Positions 10,399-17,530 of a stretch of 21,024 nt of DNA are shown piece by piece. The position numbers were made by a program, and so were the translations under genes. This DNA is from a virus. Under the pieces are notes generated by a model that ran no database searches, had not been told where the DNA came from, and saw only the letters and a list, made by a program, of their open reading frames with translations. The stretch lies in IMG/VR virus record IMGVR_UViG_3300025769_012299, positions 1 through 21,024 of that record; one strand, 5' to 3'. Position 1 is the stretch's first letter; each line of letters opens with the position of its first letter.

Positions 10399-12045
10399 AT
10401 GAAACTGATTAAAAGTACTACAAGTCCTTTAGACGCAGATAAGCACCCACTAGCTTTAGAAATAGTAACAAATGTAGTTGCTGTAATATCTGAAGAATGT
10501 CAATCAGGAAAAACAACTTGGGTTATAAATAGTATCCTTGATAAACAAGACTGCGATCATTTTCTTTTTACTTACGATAAACACGTAGTAAAACAAGATG
10601 CTTTAGAAAAATTTAATGTAGAAGCAAAAAAGCGCAGTTTGTCGCCTACTATTATTACAAATAAAAAAGATTTAAAGGTTGTATATAAAGACCGACTAAA
10701 AGGGGACTACTATCCTATAATATGTGTTCTTTTAGGAAATATATCTAACTTTGCTGCAGCAAAAAGTCTTCTGTCTATGAGTAAGAAAACAAATATACCT
10801 CAGCACGTATACTTAGATGAAATACATAGATATACGTTAGGCGAGGAGATAGCTAGCACGGTACAAATAGATAATTTTGTAAATGAGTTATTAAAAAATA
10901 ACCAGTGCGATCATTTATGGTGTATAAGTGCGACCGCCCACGATCTATTACATACAAAATTAGTGTTAGGAAAGCAATCTCTAGTACTTACTCCATATCC
11001 CGGATTCAAGGGCTTGAAAGACGCTCAGTGGCATCTAGTAGATCGTTCAATTTTTGAAGAAGTGCTTTCTAAGTATAAAGCATACAAAAATAATGGAATA
11101 GACTCAGACTTACCCGAGGAACTAAAAGATATTATTGATGTTTTTGCAGCACAAGATATGCTAATAAACTTACATCCTGAACAAGCTTTTCACGAGTGGA
11201 TGGCTAAAAAAATCGTAGATGGAGGAGCGTATAACGGTTCTGTAAAAAGTTTATTAGGTAATTTTATAGGCAAGTATTCTATGTCTATGAGTACAACTTT
11301 TCCTAACCACAATAAAATAATATACTATAACAAAATGACGCGCTCCGCACAGATAGGTGCAATTGTACAAGAGCTAGGCAGAGTCAATGGTAGGAAAAAA
11401 CCTGTTATTATAACAACGCAAGAAGTAAAAGATGCAGTGCTTGATTACTTGTTGTACAACAAGTGTATTGTTGAAGAAGAAGTATATAAAATGGCTCCTA
11501 AACACCGAGATACTTGGCTGTCTTCGTACTTCCATAGAAACCCTAATATTATTCCAGGGTCCAAACACAGACAAAATCGAGTTATAACTACTTTCAGTGT
11601 AGAAGAAGAAGGAACTGTAGAAACCTGTAATGAGCTTTACACAAAATTATATATACCAGATATGTATGATATAAGATGGGAAGGCAAAGGTATAGGAGCT
11701 AAAATATTAAAAAGAATAAAAGAAACAGACCCAGAAATTTATAACTCTATAGAAGGTATGAGCTATATAACAGATACTGATACTCGAGACGATGGAGACA
11801 TTTGGCACAAACAAAGAGAAGGTAAGTTTCAAGTTAGATTTGGAAAAGCTTACCTCACTCCAGGGTATGTTGCTATTGTAGTAAGAAAAACTATGGAAAA
11901 AGGGTTTAAATCTTTTTATGACGTAAATGGAAATCTTTTTACTAATAAAGTAATACCTATGGGATTTGTTCAAAGCGTTGAGCATCACCAAAAAATGAAA
12001 GAAGTAGAAGCAAGAGTACATGCAGAACTTCAACTACTTAACTAA
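10399..12045 (+). CDS. SF2-like helicase/ATPase, 548 aa, AT-rich
   Basis: Helicase motifs occur in order: a Walker A-like EECQSGKTT (K38; the usual leading Ala/Gly and first loop Gly are replaced), Walker B LDEIH (D140-E141), motif III-like CISATA (S177-T179), and motif VI-like IVQELGRVNGR (about 322-332), typical of SF2 ATPases. About 200 residues beyond motif VI form a C-terminal domain of unknown fold with no obvious nuclease motif. Base composition is visibly more AT-rich, with heavy AGA, ATA and AAA use, than the genes on either side. ATG abuts the previous stop, so it is still part of the operon. Replication, recombination or anti-defence roles are all possible. Confidence 0.75.
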   Translation: MKLIKSTTSPLDADKHPLALEIVTNVVAVISEECQSGKTTWVINSILDKQDCDHFLFTYDKHVVKQDALEKFNVEAKKRSLSPTIITNKKDLKVVYKDRLKGDYYPIICVLLGNISNFAAAKSLLSMSKKTNIPQHVYLDEIHRYTLGEEIASTVQIDNFVNELLKNNQCDHLWCISATAHDLLHTKLVLGKQSLVLTPYPGFKGLKDAQWHLVDRSIFEEVLSKYKAYKNNGIDSDLPEELKDIIDVFAAQDMLINLHPEQAFHEWMAKKIVDGGAYNGSVKSLLGNFIGKYSMSMSTTFPNHNKIIYYNKMTRSAQIGAIVQELGRVNGRKKPVIITTQEVKDAVLDYLLYNKCIVEEEVYKMAPKHRDTWLSSYFHRNPNIIPGSKHRQNRVITTFSVEEEGTVETCNELYTKLYIPDMYDIRWEGKGIGAKILKRIKETDPEIYNSIEGMSYITDTDTRDDGDIWHKQREGKFQVRFGKAYLTPGYVAIVVRKTMEKGFKSFYDVNGNLFTNKVIPMGFVQSVEHHQKMKEVEARVHAELQLLN

Positions 12046-12083
12046 AAATAGTTCTTGACTTTTATCGCTCATACAGGTATAAT
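12044..12083 (+). promoter_or_regulatory. sigma70-type promoter P12055
   Basis: AAAAATAGTTC, -35 TTGACT (12055-12060), 17-nt spacer, -10 TATAAT (12078-12083). It lies directly after the helicase stop and serves the gene at 12110. Confidence 0.9.
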
Positions 12084-12109
12084 ACATAGTATTGAAACTG
12101 AGGAAACCA

Positions 12110-12556
12110 ATGGGCGACCGATTTTATTTATCACAACTACAGGCTACGGGTAATTGTCCCGGAGCACCACTAACAACTAACAGAAGGAAACGTAAAATGG
12201 CGTGGACAGACGAACAGAAGGCGGAAGTTATCGAAGCATACGAGGCCGCTAACCCAACTCCAGAAAACAGCATGGAGATCGTCGCAGAGATCGCAGAGCA
12301 ATTCGAGCAGTCACCAAACGGTGTTCGTATGGTTCTGACTAAAGCTGGTGTATATGTAAAGAAAGCTCCAGCAACTAAATCAGCTTCATCAGGCGGTAGC
12401 ACAGGCGGTGGCCGTGTATCTAAAGCAGCCGCTATTGAAACGCTCACAGCAGCACTGACTGATGCTGGTCAAGATGTTGACGAAGAGATCGTTAGCAAGT
12501 TGACAGGTAAAGCAGCAATGTACTTTGCAGGTGTTATTTCAGCAGTAAATAGCTAA
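12110..12556 (+). CDS. SANT/HTH-like phage protein, 148 aa
   Basis: From ATG 12110 (GAGG about 6 nt upstream) the product has a basic N-terminal arm (residues 1-29), a SANT/HTH-like unit (31-82: AWTDEQKAEVIEAYEAANPT and on to SPNGVRMVLTKAG), a Gly/Ser-rich linker (92-102) and a helical C-terminal domain (104-148). A second start, ATG 12197 (residue 30), has an even better AAGGA site, so two in-frame products are possible. The W-T-D-E opening matches the repeated units of the 15028 protein. Likely an abundant DNA-binding protein: it has its own promoter and terminator. Confidence 0.75.
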   Translation: MGDRFYLSQLQATGNCPGAPLTTNRRKRKMAWTDEQKAEVIEAYEAANPTPENSMEIVAEIAEQFEQSPNGVRMVLTKAGVYVKKAPATKSASSGGSTGGGRVSKAAAIETLTAALTDAGQDVDEEIVSKLTGKAAMYFAGVISAVNS

Positions 12557-12561
12557 TTCTT

Positions 12562-12578
12562 GGGGCGTAAGCCCCTTT
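12562..12578 (+). terminator. intrinsic terminator, short U-tract
   Basis: GGGGC (12562-12566), GTAA loop, GCCCC (12571-12575), then TTT. Five GC pairs but a short U-run, so partial readthrough into 12640 is expected; no promoter is seen between them. Confidence 0.75.
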
Positions 12579-12585
12579 CGCATTT

Positions 12586-12634
12586 CTAGTAAGACGGCAC
12601 GGAAGAAGATTCTGCCAACCCGCTTCACTAGGAG
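12586..12634 (+). promoter_or_regulatory. possible structured leader masking an RBS
   Basis: CTAGT (12586-12590) can pair with ACTAG (12627-12631), enclosing GGCA/TGCC (12596-12599 with 12613-12616) and GAA/TTC pairs. The closing stem overlaps the first bases of the AGGAG site (12630-12634) for the gene at 12640. The pairing is short and could be chance. Confidence 0.3.
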
Positions 12635-12639
12635 TTATT

Positions 12640-12906
12640 GTGAAAAAAGAAGAACTAGCAGACTTGGTAAGAGAGCAGGGCGACTCTGTTATTACTTACC
12701 GTAGTGAAAATAGTAATAAACTAAAATACAATGTCTGCACATTAGATTTTAGCACACCTTACATACAGCAAAAGAAAAATAGAGCTAAGGAGTCCGATGA
12801 TACTATCCTAATGTTTTGTTGGGATACGGATTCTTATCGCCTGTTAAAACCTGCCAATGTAACAAGTGTGGTCCCATTATCTTCCGTGTTGAAGAACGAG
12901 GCTTAG
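12640..12906 (+). CDS. conserved phage protein, 88 aa
   Basis: GTG 12640 follows AGGAG at 5 nt. The C-terminal half, DDTILMFCWDTDSYRLLKPA followed by VTSVVPLSSVLKNE, resembles a phage family of unknown function that recurs beside replication genes. The N-terminus is helical and charged. The fold looks like a small beta barrel or RAGNYA-type unit, but this is a guess. One base separates it from the PC4-like gene. Confidence 0.7.
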   Translation: MKKEELADLVREQGDSVITYRSENSNKLKYNVCTLDFSTPYIQQKKNRAKESDDTILMFCWDTDSYRLLKPANVTSVVPLSSVLKNEA

Positions 12907-12907
12907 T

Positions 12908-13210
12908 ATGGAATTATACCAAGCCCCAGAAATCTACGAAAAGATAATACACTACGATGAAGTAAAAGAAGTACAGGTTCGCCTTACTATCAACTCATTT
13001 CGAGGAGTAGAGTACCTACATTTACGTAAGTACTACCTTGACTTTGAGGAAGAATGGAAGCCAAGTAGCGAGGGCATTGCTATGCCTTTAGACTTTGACA
13101 ACTCTCGTAATATGTTCGAGGGATTGACAGAGATTATATCACTTGCAGAAAGTAAGGAAATTATTGAAGAGCACTTCGCAGATCTCATCGAGGGCCTTTA
13201 TACAAAATAG
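12908..13210 (+). CDS. PC4-like single-stranded DNA-binding protein, 100 aa
   Basis: Residues 20-78 follow the PC4/Sub1 pattern: VQVRLTINSFRGVEYLHLRK, YY, then WKPSSEGIAMPLDF and a C-terminal helix FEGLTEII. This matches the R-x-F-x-G-x-x-y-v-x-I-R-x-Y-Y and kPtkkGI-x-L blocks. PC4 proteins dimerise and bind ssDNA; phage T5 encodes one. A second helix (81-98) extends the C-terminus. Position immediately before the ligase and replication genes fits a role in replication, recombination or transcription-bubble handling. The stop codon lies in the upstream element of promoter 13214. Confidence 0.8.
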   Translation: MELYQAPEIYEKIIHYDEVKEVQVRLTINSFRGVEYLHLRKYYLDFEEEWKPSSEGIAMPLDFDNSRNMFEGLTEIISLAESKEIIEEHFADLIEGLYTK

Positions 13211-13242
13211 TTCTTGACTTTTGTTCCTTCTTTCTGTATAAT
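13203..13242 (+). promoter_or_regulatory. sigma70-type promoter P13214
   Basis: AAAATAGTTC, -35 TTGACT (13214-13219), 17-nt spacer, -10 TATAAT (13237-13242). The PC4 stop codon TAG is part of the upstream block. It drives ligA. Confidence 0.92.
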
Positions 13243-13267
13243 ATACTTTATTCAGTGAGGGAACTTT

Positions 13268-14215
13268 ATGCATCATTTTTTGGAAAAAGCATCTGCAATG
13301 TATTATAACGGTAATCCGATTTTGTCGGATGAAGAGTTTGATGCGCTTGCAAGAAAGTATAGATATGAAGAGGTTGGTTATCAGGTTACTGATGGCATTC
13401 CTCATATGTATCGTATGTACTCTCTACAAAAGGTGTTTAATCTAGAAGATATAGAAAGTAGTACGGCACCTATGGTGCGTACACCTAAACTAGATGGGGC
13501 AGCAGTGTCGTTGCAATATGTTAACGGCCATCTAGCACAGGCTTTGACTCGAGGTGACGGCCAGCTTGGTCGTGATATCACGTTGAAGATGGAAGAGCTA
13601 GTCCCAAATGTAGTCGGCATCAAGGGCAACCTTCAGATTACCGGCGAGGTCGTAGCGCCCGATACGATTCCAAATGCTCGCAACTTTGCAGCGGGGTCGC
13701 TTAATCTTAAAGATTATATGGAGTTTCGTGAGCGTTGTAAGGAACTACGCTTTGTTGCGTATGATATACAAGGCGACGTATCTTATGAGCGTCTCTCCGA
13801 AGCAATGAATCATTTGGCCCAGCAAGGATTTCATACTATCACTCACTTCGATGCAACTGGCTATCCAACAGATGGCGAGGTGTTTAGAGTAGATAGCTAT
13901 GATGCCTTTTATAAGCTGGGATATACAGCTCACCACCCTCGAGGGGCTTTCGCTCTTAAAGAGCAGAAAGATGGGGTTATTACAGAATTACTTGATGTTG
14001 TGTGGCAGGTTGGCAAGTCGGGAGTTGTGAGCCCAGTTGCTATCCTACGCCCAGTCGAAGTGGGAGATGCGCTAGTGAGCCGTGCAACTCTACACAACAT
14101 CGAGTACATTCGCTCCCTCAACCTAGAAATAGGTTGTTCAGTTGAAGTTATACGCAGTGGTGAGATCATTCCACGGATCGTCAGACGAGTGGACGTCGAG
14201 AAAAATAGTTCTTGA
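13268..14215 (+). CDS. ligA: NAD-dependent DNA ligase, N-terminal part (adenylation + OB), 315 aa
   Basis: The nucleotidyltransferase motif TPKLDGAAVSL holds the adenylated lysine K74 (KxDG). ALTRGDGQLGRDIT, ITGEVVAP, NPRNFAAGSL-like NARNFAAGSL, VAYDIQG and VWQVGKSGVVSPVA follow, the last opening the OB fold that ends with HN.EYI and GEIIPRIV. An NAD-binding domain Ia remnant (MYYNGNPILSDEEFDAL, residues 11-27) is present but shorter than in bacterial LigA. Bacterial enzymes are ~670 aa; this half stops after the OB fold, and the missing zinc-finger, HhH and BRCT parts are in the next gene. Phage T5 also splits its ligase in two. The TGA stop is inside the -35 element of the next promoter. 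Confidence 0.95.
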   Translation: MHHFLEKASAMYYNGNPILSDEEFDALARKYRYEEVGYQVTDGIPHMYRMYSLQKVFNLEDIESSTAPMVRTPKLDGAAVSLQYVNGHLAQALTRGDGQLGRDITLKMEELVPNVVGIKGNLQITGEVVAPDTIPNARNFAAGSLNLKDYMEFRERCKELRFVAYDIQGDVSYERLSEAMNHLAQQGFHTITHFDATGYPTDGEVFRVDSYDAFYKLGYTAHHPRGAFALKEQKDGVITELLDVVWQVGKSGVVSPVAILRPVEVGDALVSRATLHNIEYIRSLNLEIGCSVEVIRSGEIIPRIVRRVDVEKNSS

Positions 14216-14241
14216 CATTTAGGTCAATTCTGTCGTATAAT
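14201..14241 (+). promoter_or_regulatory. sigma70-type promoter P14212 at the ligase split
   Basis: AAAAATAGTTC, -35 TTGACA (14212-14217), 18-nt spacer, -10 TATAAT (14236-14241). The last residues of LigA (KNSS) and its TGA are encoded by the promoter's upstream block and -35. It drives ligB. Confidence 0.92.
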
Positions 14242-14267
14242 ATCTTTTCACTTTTTCGGAGTAGTCC

Positions 14268-15026
14268 ATGTTTCAAGAAATCAACTTCCCTACTAACTGT
14301 CCTTCTTGCGACAGTGAGTTAGAATGGGTAAATGATTCTTTGTACTGCCGTAATCATCTGTGCCCTGCACAAAATGCTAAAGCAGTGGAGCATTTTGCCA
14401 AGACTATGAAGATCAAAGGCCTCGGCCCTGCATCTATCAAGAAACTTGGTTGGACGTGCCCGTCCGAAATTTACACCTCTACGGAGGAGAGTATCTTAGC
14501 ATCGTTGGGCTCTGAGAAAGTGACCTCTAAGCTCATGTTGGAGATATTGAATTCGTTCGATGCTCCACTTGAGCGCCTTTTACCTGCCTTTGGTATTCCA
14601 TTGATTGGAAATACGGCAACACGGAAGCTGTCTGAGACTATATCACATATTTCTAATATCAATGCAGACACTTGTGAGCGTGCCGGATTGGGCCCAAAGG
14701 CTACACACAACTTGCTTGAGTGGATAGAAAATGAGCTGCCATACTTTCAGGAGCATATTCCTTGTAGTTGGTATTTTTCTGATACTCCTTCATTGCCGCT
14801 TGCGAGTAAAGGAACCGTATGTATCTCAGGTAGACTGAAGAGTTTCAAGTCTAAAGCCGAAGCTACAACGGCCTTGAACGCGGCTGGATATGAAGTAAAG
14901 TCCAGTTTAACTAAGCAAGTCACACACCTCGTTAATGAGGGCGGGCAAGAGTCCGCAAAAACTAGACAAGCCAGAGACACTGGCGTAACTATAGTTACAG
15001 ACCTAATTTCTTTTTTGGAGAACTAA
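14268..15026 (+). CDS. ligB: NAD-dependent DNA ligase, C-terminal part (Zn finger, HhH, BRCT), 252 aa
   Basis: A four-cysteine zinc finger (C11, C14, C27, C32) opens the protein, followed by helix-hairpin-helix repeats (IKGLGPASIKKLG around 49-61; FGIPLIGNTATRKL around 108-121; GLGPKATHNLLEW around 140-152) and a BRCT domain (about 180-252: GTVCISGRLKSF, LTKQVTHLV, TGVTIVTDLISFL). These are the C-terminal modules of bacterial LigA, here as a separate chain expected to associate with the upstream LigA chain. GGAG lies 8 nt before ATG. Confidence 0.95.
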   Translation: MFQEINFPTNCPSCDSELEWVNDSLYCRNHLCPAQNAKAVEHFAKTMKIKGLGPASIKKLGWTCPSEIYTSTEESILASLGSEKVTSKLMLEILNSFDAPLERLLPAFGIPLIGNTATRKLSETISHISNINADTCERAGLGPKATHNLLEWIENELPYFQEHIPCSWYFSDTPSLPLASKGTVCISGRLKSFKSKAEATTALNAAGYEVKSSLTKQVTHLVNEGGQESAKTRQARDTGVTIVTDLISFLEN

Positions 15027-15027
15027 T

Positions 15028-15744
15028 ATGGCACTTCCTAAGTGGACCGATGAGCGTACTGAAGCGCTCACTAACTTTGTGGGTTCTGAGAGCCCCGTTT
15101 CTCAGGCTACTGTTGCAGAAGCAGCAGACCAGCTTGAAACATCTGCTCGTTCTATCTCTAGCAAACTGCGAAAGATGGGATTTGAAGTAGAACTCGCTTC
15201 AGCAGCTGCTGGCAAATCTTTCAGCGAAGCTCAAGAAGCTACCCTCCGTACCTTCGTTACTGACAACTCTGGTCAGTACACTTATGCTCAAATTGCTGAG
15301 CACTTTGAAGGCGGTTCTTTCTCAGCCAAGTCAATTCAAGGCAAAATCTTGTCTATGGAGTTGACTGAGCACGTCGCACCTGCTCCTAAGGCTGAATCTG
15401 TGCGTACCTACACGCCTGAAGAAGAGGCTACTTTCATCGGCATGGTGAATGATGGCGCTTTCGTTGAGGCTATTGCAGAGGCTCTTGGCCGTTCTGTAAA
15501 CAGTGTTCGTGGTAAGGCTCTTAGCCTTCTTCGTTCTGGTGATATCCAAGCGATCCCTCGTCAGGAAAACACTAAGGGCCCAGCAAACGCTGACCCTCTC
15601 GCTGATGTAGATGTTGCTTCTATGACTGTAGAAGCTATTGCCGAGTCTATCGGTAAAACTGCACGTGGAGTCAAGACTATGTTGACTCGTCGTGGCTTGA
15701 CTGCCGCTGACTATGACGGCGCAGCTAAGTCTGCAAAAGCTTAA
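15028..15744 (+). CDS. multi-repeat HTH (SANT-like) protein, 238 aa
   Basis: At least three, probably four, repeats of a ~48-residue helix-turn-helix unit can be read. They span residues 5-53 (KWTDERTEAL to SARSISSKLRKMG), 64-112 (SFSEAQEATL to SAKSIQGKILSME), 127-172 (TYTPEEEATF to SVNSVRGKALSLL) and a shorter 195-224 (MTVEAIAESI to TARGVKTMLTRRG). Each ends in a basic recognition-type helix. Codons are strikingly skewed to GCT, CGT, GGT, ACT and GTT, unlike the neighbours, suggesting high expression. GGAG precedes the ATG 1 nt after ligB. It is probably an abundant, multivalent DNA-binding protein (nucleoid-like or transcription factor). Confidence 0.8.
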   Translation: MALPKWTDERTEALTNFVGSESPVSQATVAEAADQLETSARSISSKLRKMGFEVELASAAAGKSFSEAQEATLRTFVTDNSGQYTYAQIAEHFEGGSFSAKSIQGKILSMELTEHVAPAPKAESVRTYTPEEEATFIGMVNDGAFVEAIAEALGRSVNSVRGKALSLLRSGDIQAIPRQENTKGPANADPLADVDVASMTVEAIAESIGKTARGVKTMLTRRGLTAADYDGAAKSAKA

Positions 15745-15762
15745 TTTTTTTATGCTGTAGGC

Positions 15763-15793
15763 GGCTGACCTCTACATAGGGGTCGGCCTTTTT
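15763..15793 (+). terminator. strong intrinsic terminator
   Basis: A 10-bp stem (15763-15772 with 15779-15788, two G-U pairs), a TACATA loop and a T5 run. It lies between the HTH-repeat gene and dnaB, and no promoter follows it, so dnaB must be read by partial readthrough or antitermination. Confidence 0.92.
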
Positions 15794-15809
15794 ATGTTCG
15801 GGGGAACTG

Positions 15810-17165
15810 TTGAATATATCTAGTGCTTTGTTGAAGCAGTGTATTACTGTGGGAGACTTTGAGACGTGGAGCTATCTGCGTAAAGAGTATCTTCCTACAG
15901 AATATCATCTGTTATATGAGGCAATTGATAAACATTGTGAAACTCACCACCAGTTCCCTTCATTCGATGATCTCAAGCTAAACATACGTCATCCTGCAAC
16001 TAAGAGTAAGGTCTATGCCTTAGAAGATGTTGACGTAGATGTAGATCCAGCTACACTACTTGAGTATTTGAAAAATGAGTATACACAAAAAGAGATATTA
16101 AACTCTTTGGATAGGTATATCGACAATACGGTGTTGTTTGCAGATGCAGAAGAGTCAGTTGATGAGCTACATCAGTTGGTTCTGGATATAGAGACTAAAG
16201 TAGACCTAGAAGCTCCTCAAGAAAGTATGCAACGCATCAACTTGTTGGAGCCCGAAGAAGATCGTGCCAAGCAAATAGGCTTGGGTCTAAATCTCGATTA
16301 CGATCAGGATATCACTTTCAGCCCTCGAGACCTTATTCTTGTCGGCGGTAGAAGAGGTTCTGGTAAATCTATTACTTGTGCAAATGTTGCAAACAACGTC
16401 TTTCAGTCTGGGCATTCAGCTATTTATTTCACTATTGAGATGGATAGTAGAGCGATATTGCAACGATGTTGTTCTATTGCTACTGGCGTACCTTTTTCGA
16501 GAATCCGTTCTGGAAACCTTACCAACACTGAGTGGGAAAAGGTTGCAGGATGGCAAGCCGCTCGATTCCAAAATGGTCAGGATCGCTTACAGGAATATAG
16601 AAACAGTCAGTCTAGAGACTACAACGAGTTCCATCGTAAACTAACTACTCAACATGAGCTTCTCCCGACTCAGCAGTTGGACGTTGTTTATGATCCTAGT
16701 CTTACTATTGCGAAGATTAGAGCAGAGCTTGACAAAAAAGTTCATAGACTGGACGCTCGCGTCATTATTGTTGACTATATCAACCAGGTTAAGCGGTCCC
16801 ACCTACCTTCCCGGGGAGGTCAGTACGACTGGACAGAACAGATTGAAGTAAGTAAAGCATTGAAATCCATGGCACAAGAGTATGAGTGTGCTGTTTTCTC
16901 TCCGTATCAAACTGATGCTACGGGAGAGGCGAGATTTGCTAAAGGCATCCTTGATGCGGCAGACGCGGCTTACACTCTTGATACATGGGACCAAGAGGAT
17001 CAATGCATTAGTTTTAACTGTGTAAAAATGAGATCAGCTAGTATGAAGCACTTTACTTCTACTATGGATTGGGAAACTCTAAAGATTGGACCTGATACAG
17101 CTCTCACTCCAAAAGAGAAAGAGAGTTCATCTCATAAAACAGAAGAAGATGTATACGACCTTTAA
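15810..17165 (+). CDS. dnaB: DnaB-type replicative DNA helicase, 451 aa
   Basis: The RecA-like motor has Walker A GGRRGSGKS (179-187, K186), an H1a-like ETxx segment IYFTIEMD (E after about residue 208), and Walker B VIIVDYINQV (D322), followed by SKALKSMAQEYECAVFSPYQ, the DnaB motif H3 region. The N-terminal ~150 residues are helical, as in DnaB-like phage helicases. It should unwind the fork together with the separate primase at 18116. The TTG start follows GGGGAA by about 5 nt, right after the terminator. The C-terminal ~25 residues are acidic and low-complexity. Confidence 0.9.
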   Translation: MNISSALLKQCITVGDFETWSYLRKEYLPTEYHLLYEAIDKHCETHHQFPSFDDLKLNIRHPATKSKVYALEDVDVDVDPATLLEYLKNEYTQKEILNSLDRYIDNTVLFADAEESVDELHQLVLDIETKVDLEAPQESMQRINLLEPEEDRAKQIGLGLNLDYDQDITFSPRDLILVGGRRGSGKSITCANVANNVFQSGHSAIYFTIEMDSRAILQRCCSIATGVPFSRIRSGNLTNTEWEKVAGWQAARFQNGQDRLQEYRNSQSRDYNEFHRKLTTQHELLPTQQLDVVYDPSLTIAKIRAELDKKVHRLDARVIIVDYINQVKRSHLPSRGGQYDWTEQIEVSKALKSMAQEYECAVFSPYQTDATGEARFAKGILDAADAAYTLDTWDQEDQCISFNCVKMRSASMKHFTSTMDWETLKIGPDTALTPKEKESSSHKTEEDVYDL

Positions 17166-17166
17166 C

Positions 17167-17206
17167 AAAAATAATGCTTGACATTCCCTGCTGATTGCTG
17201 TATAAT
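17167..17206 (+). promoter_or_regulatory. sigma70-type promoter P17178
   Basis: AAAAATAATGC, -35 TTGACA (17178-17183), 17-nt spacer, -10 TATAAT (17201-17206). Its upstream block (AATAATGC) matches the minus-strand promoter at 4315 rather than the AATAGTTC class. It drives the cytochrome-primase-polymerase operon. Confidence 0.92.
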
Positions 17207-17236
17207 ATTACTTCAATCAGTGGGGATTTTTTATTT

Positions 17237-17530
17237 ATGGGAATGATATATGGATCACTTCGACATACAACTAGCGGTAGAAAAAAGAAAAGCAGTACTA
17301 AGAGCTCTCGACGAACTATCCGAGCAGTTCAATCAAACTCTCCAAAACCTTATAGACGAGAAACACCTGAGTACAGAAGTGCCTCCGACACAACTGGAGT
17401 TGCCGCTCGGCACGACCCGATGCAGTATACAGGACAGTTGGTTAAAGGGATAGGGACTATGCACAAGTCGAATGCAGTACCGATTATTGACGAACAACAC
17501 ATGAAAGACATCGCAAGGATGAGAAGATGA
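17237..17530 (+). CDS. basic conserved phage protein, 97 aa
   Basis: From ATG 17237 the protein is very basic in its first 40 residues (LRHTTSGRKKKSSTKSSRR), then YTGQLVKGIGTMHKSNAVP and IARMRR at the end, a C-terminal pattern that I associate with a recurrent phage protein of unknown function. Another frame (17250-17453) is open here but lacks such a pattern and is treated as a shadow. GGGG lies about 10 nt upstream. Its stop overlaps the cytochrome start (ATGA). Confidence 0.65.
   Translation: MGMIYGSLRHTTSGRKKKSSTKSSRRTIRAVQSNSPKPYRRETPEYRSASDTTGVAARHDPMQYTGQLVKGIGTMHKSNAVPIIDEQHMKDIARMRR

Noticed and set aside
17250-17453. 67-codon frame beginning MDHFDIQLAVEKRK
   Set aside because: It overlaps the basic protein at 17237, whose C-terminus matches a recurrent phage pattern and couples to the cytochrome start. 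No independent SD or motif supports this frame.
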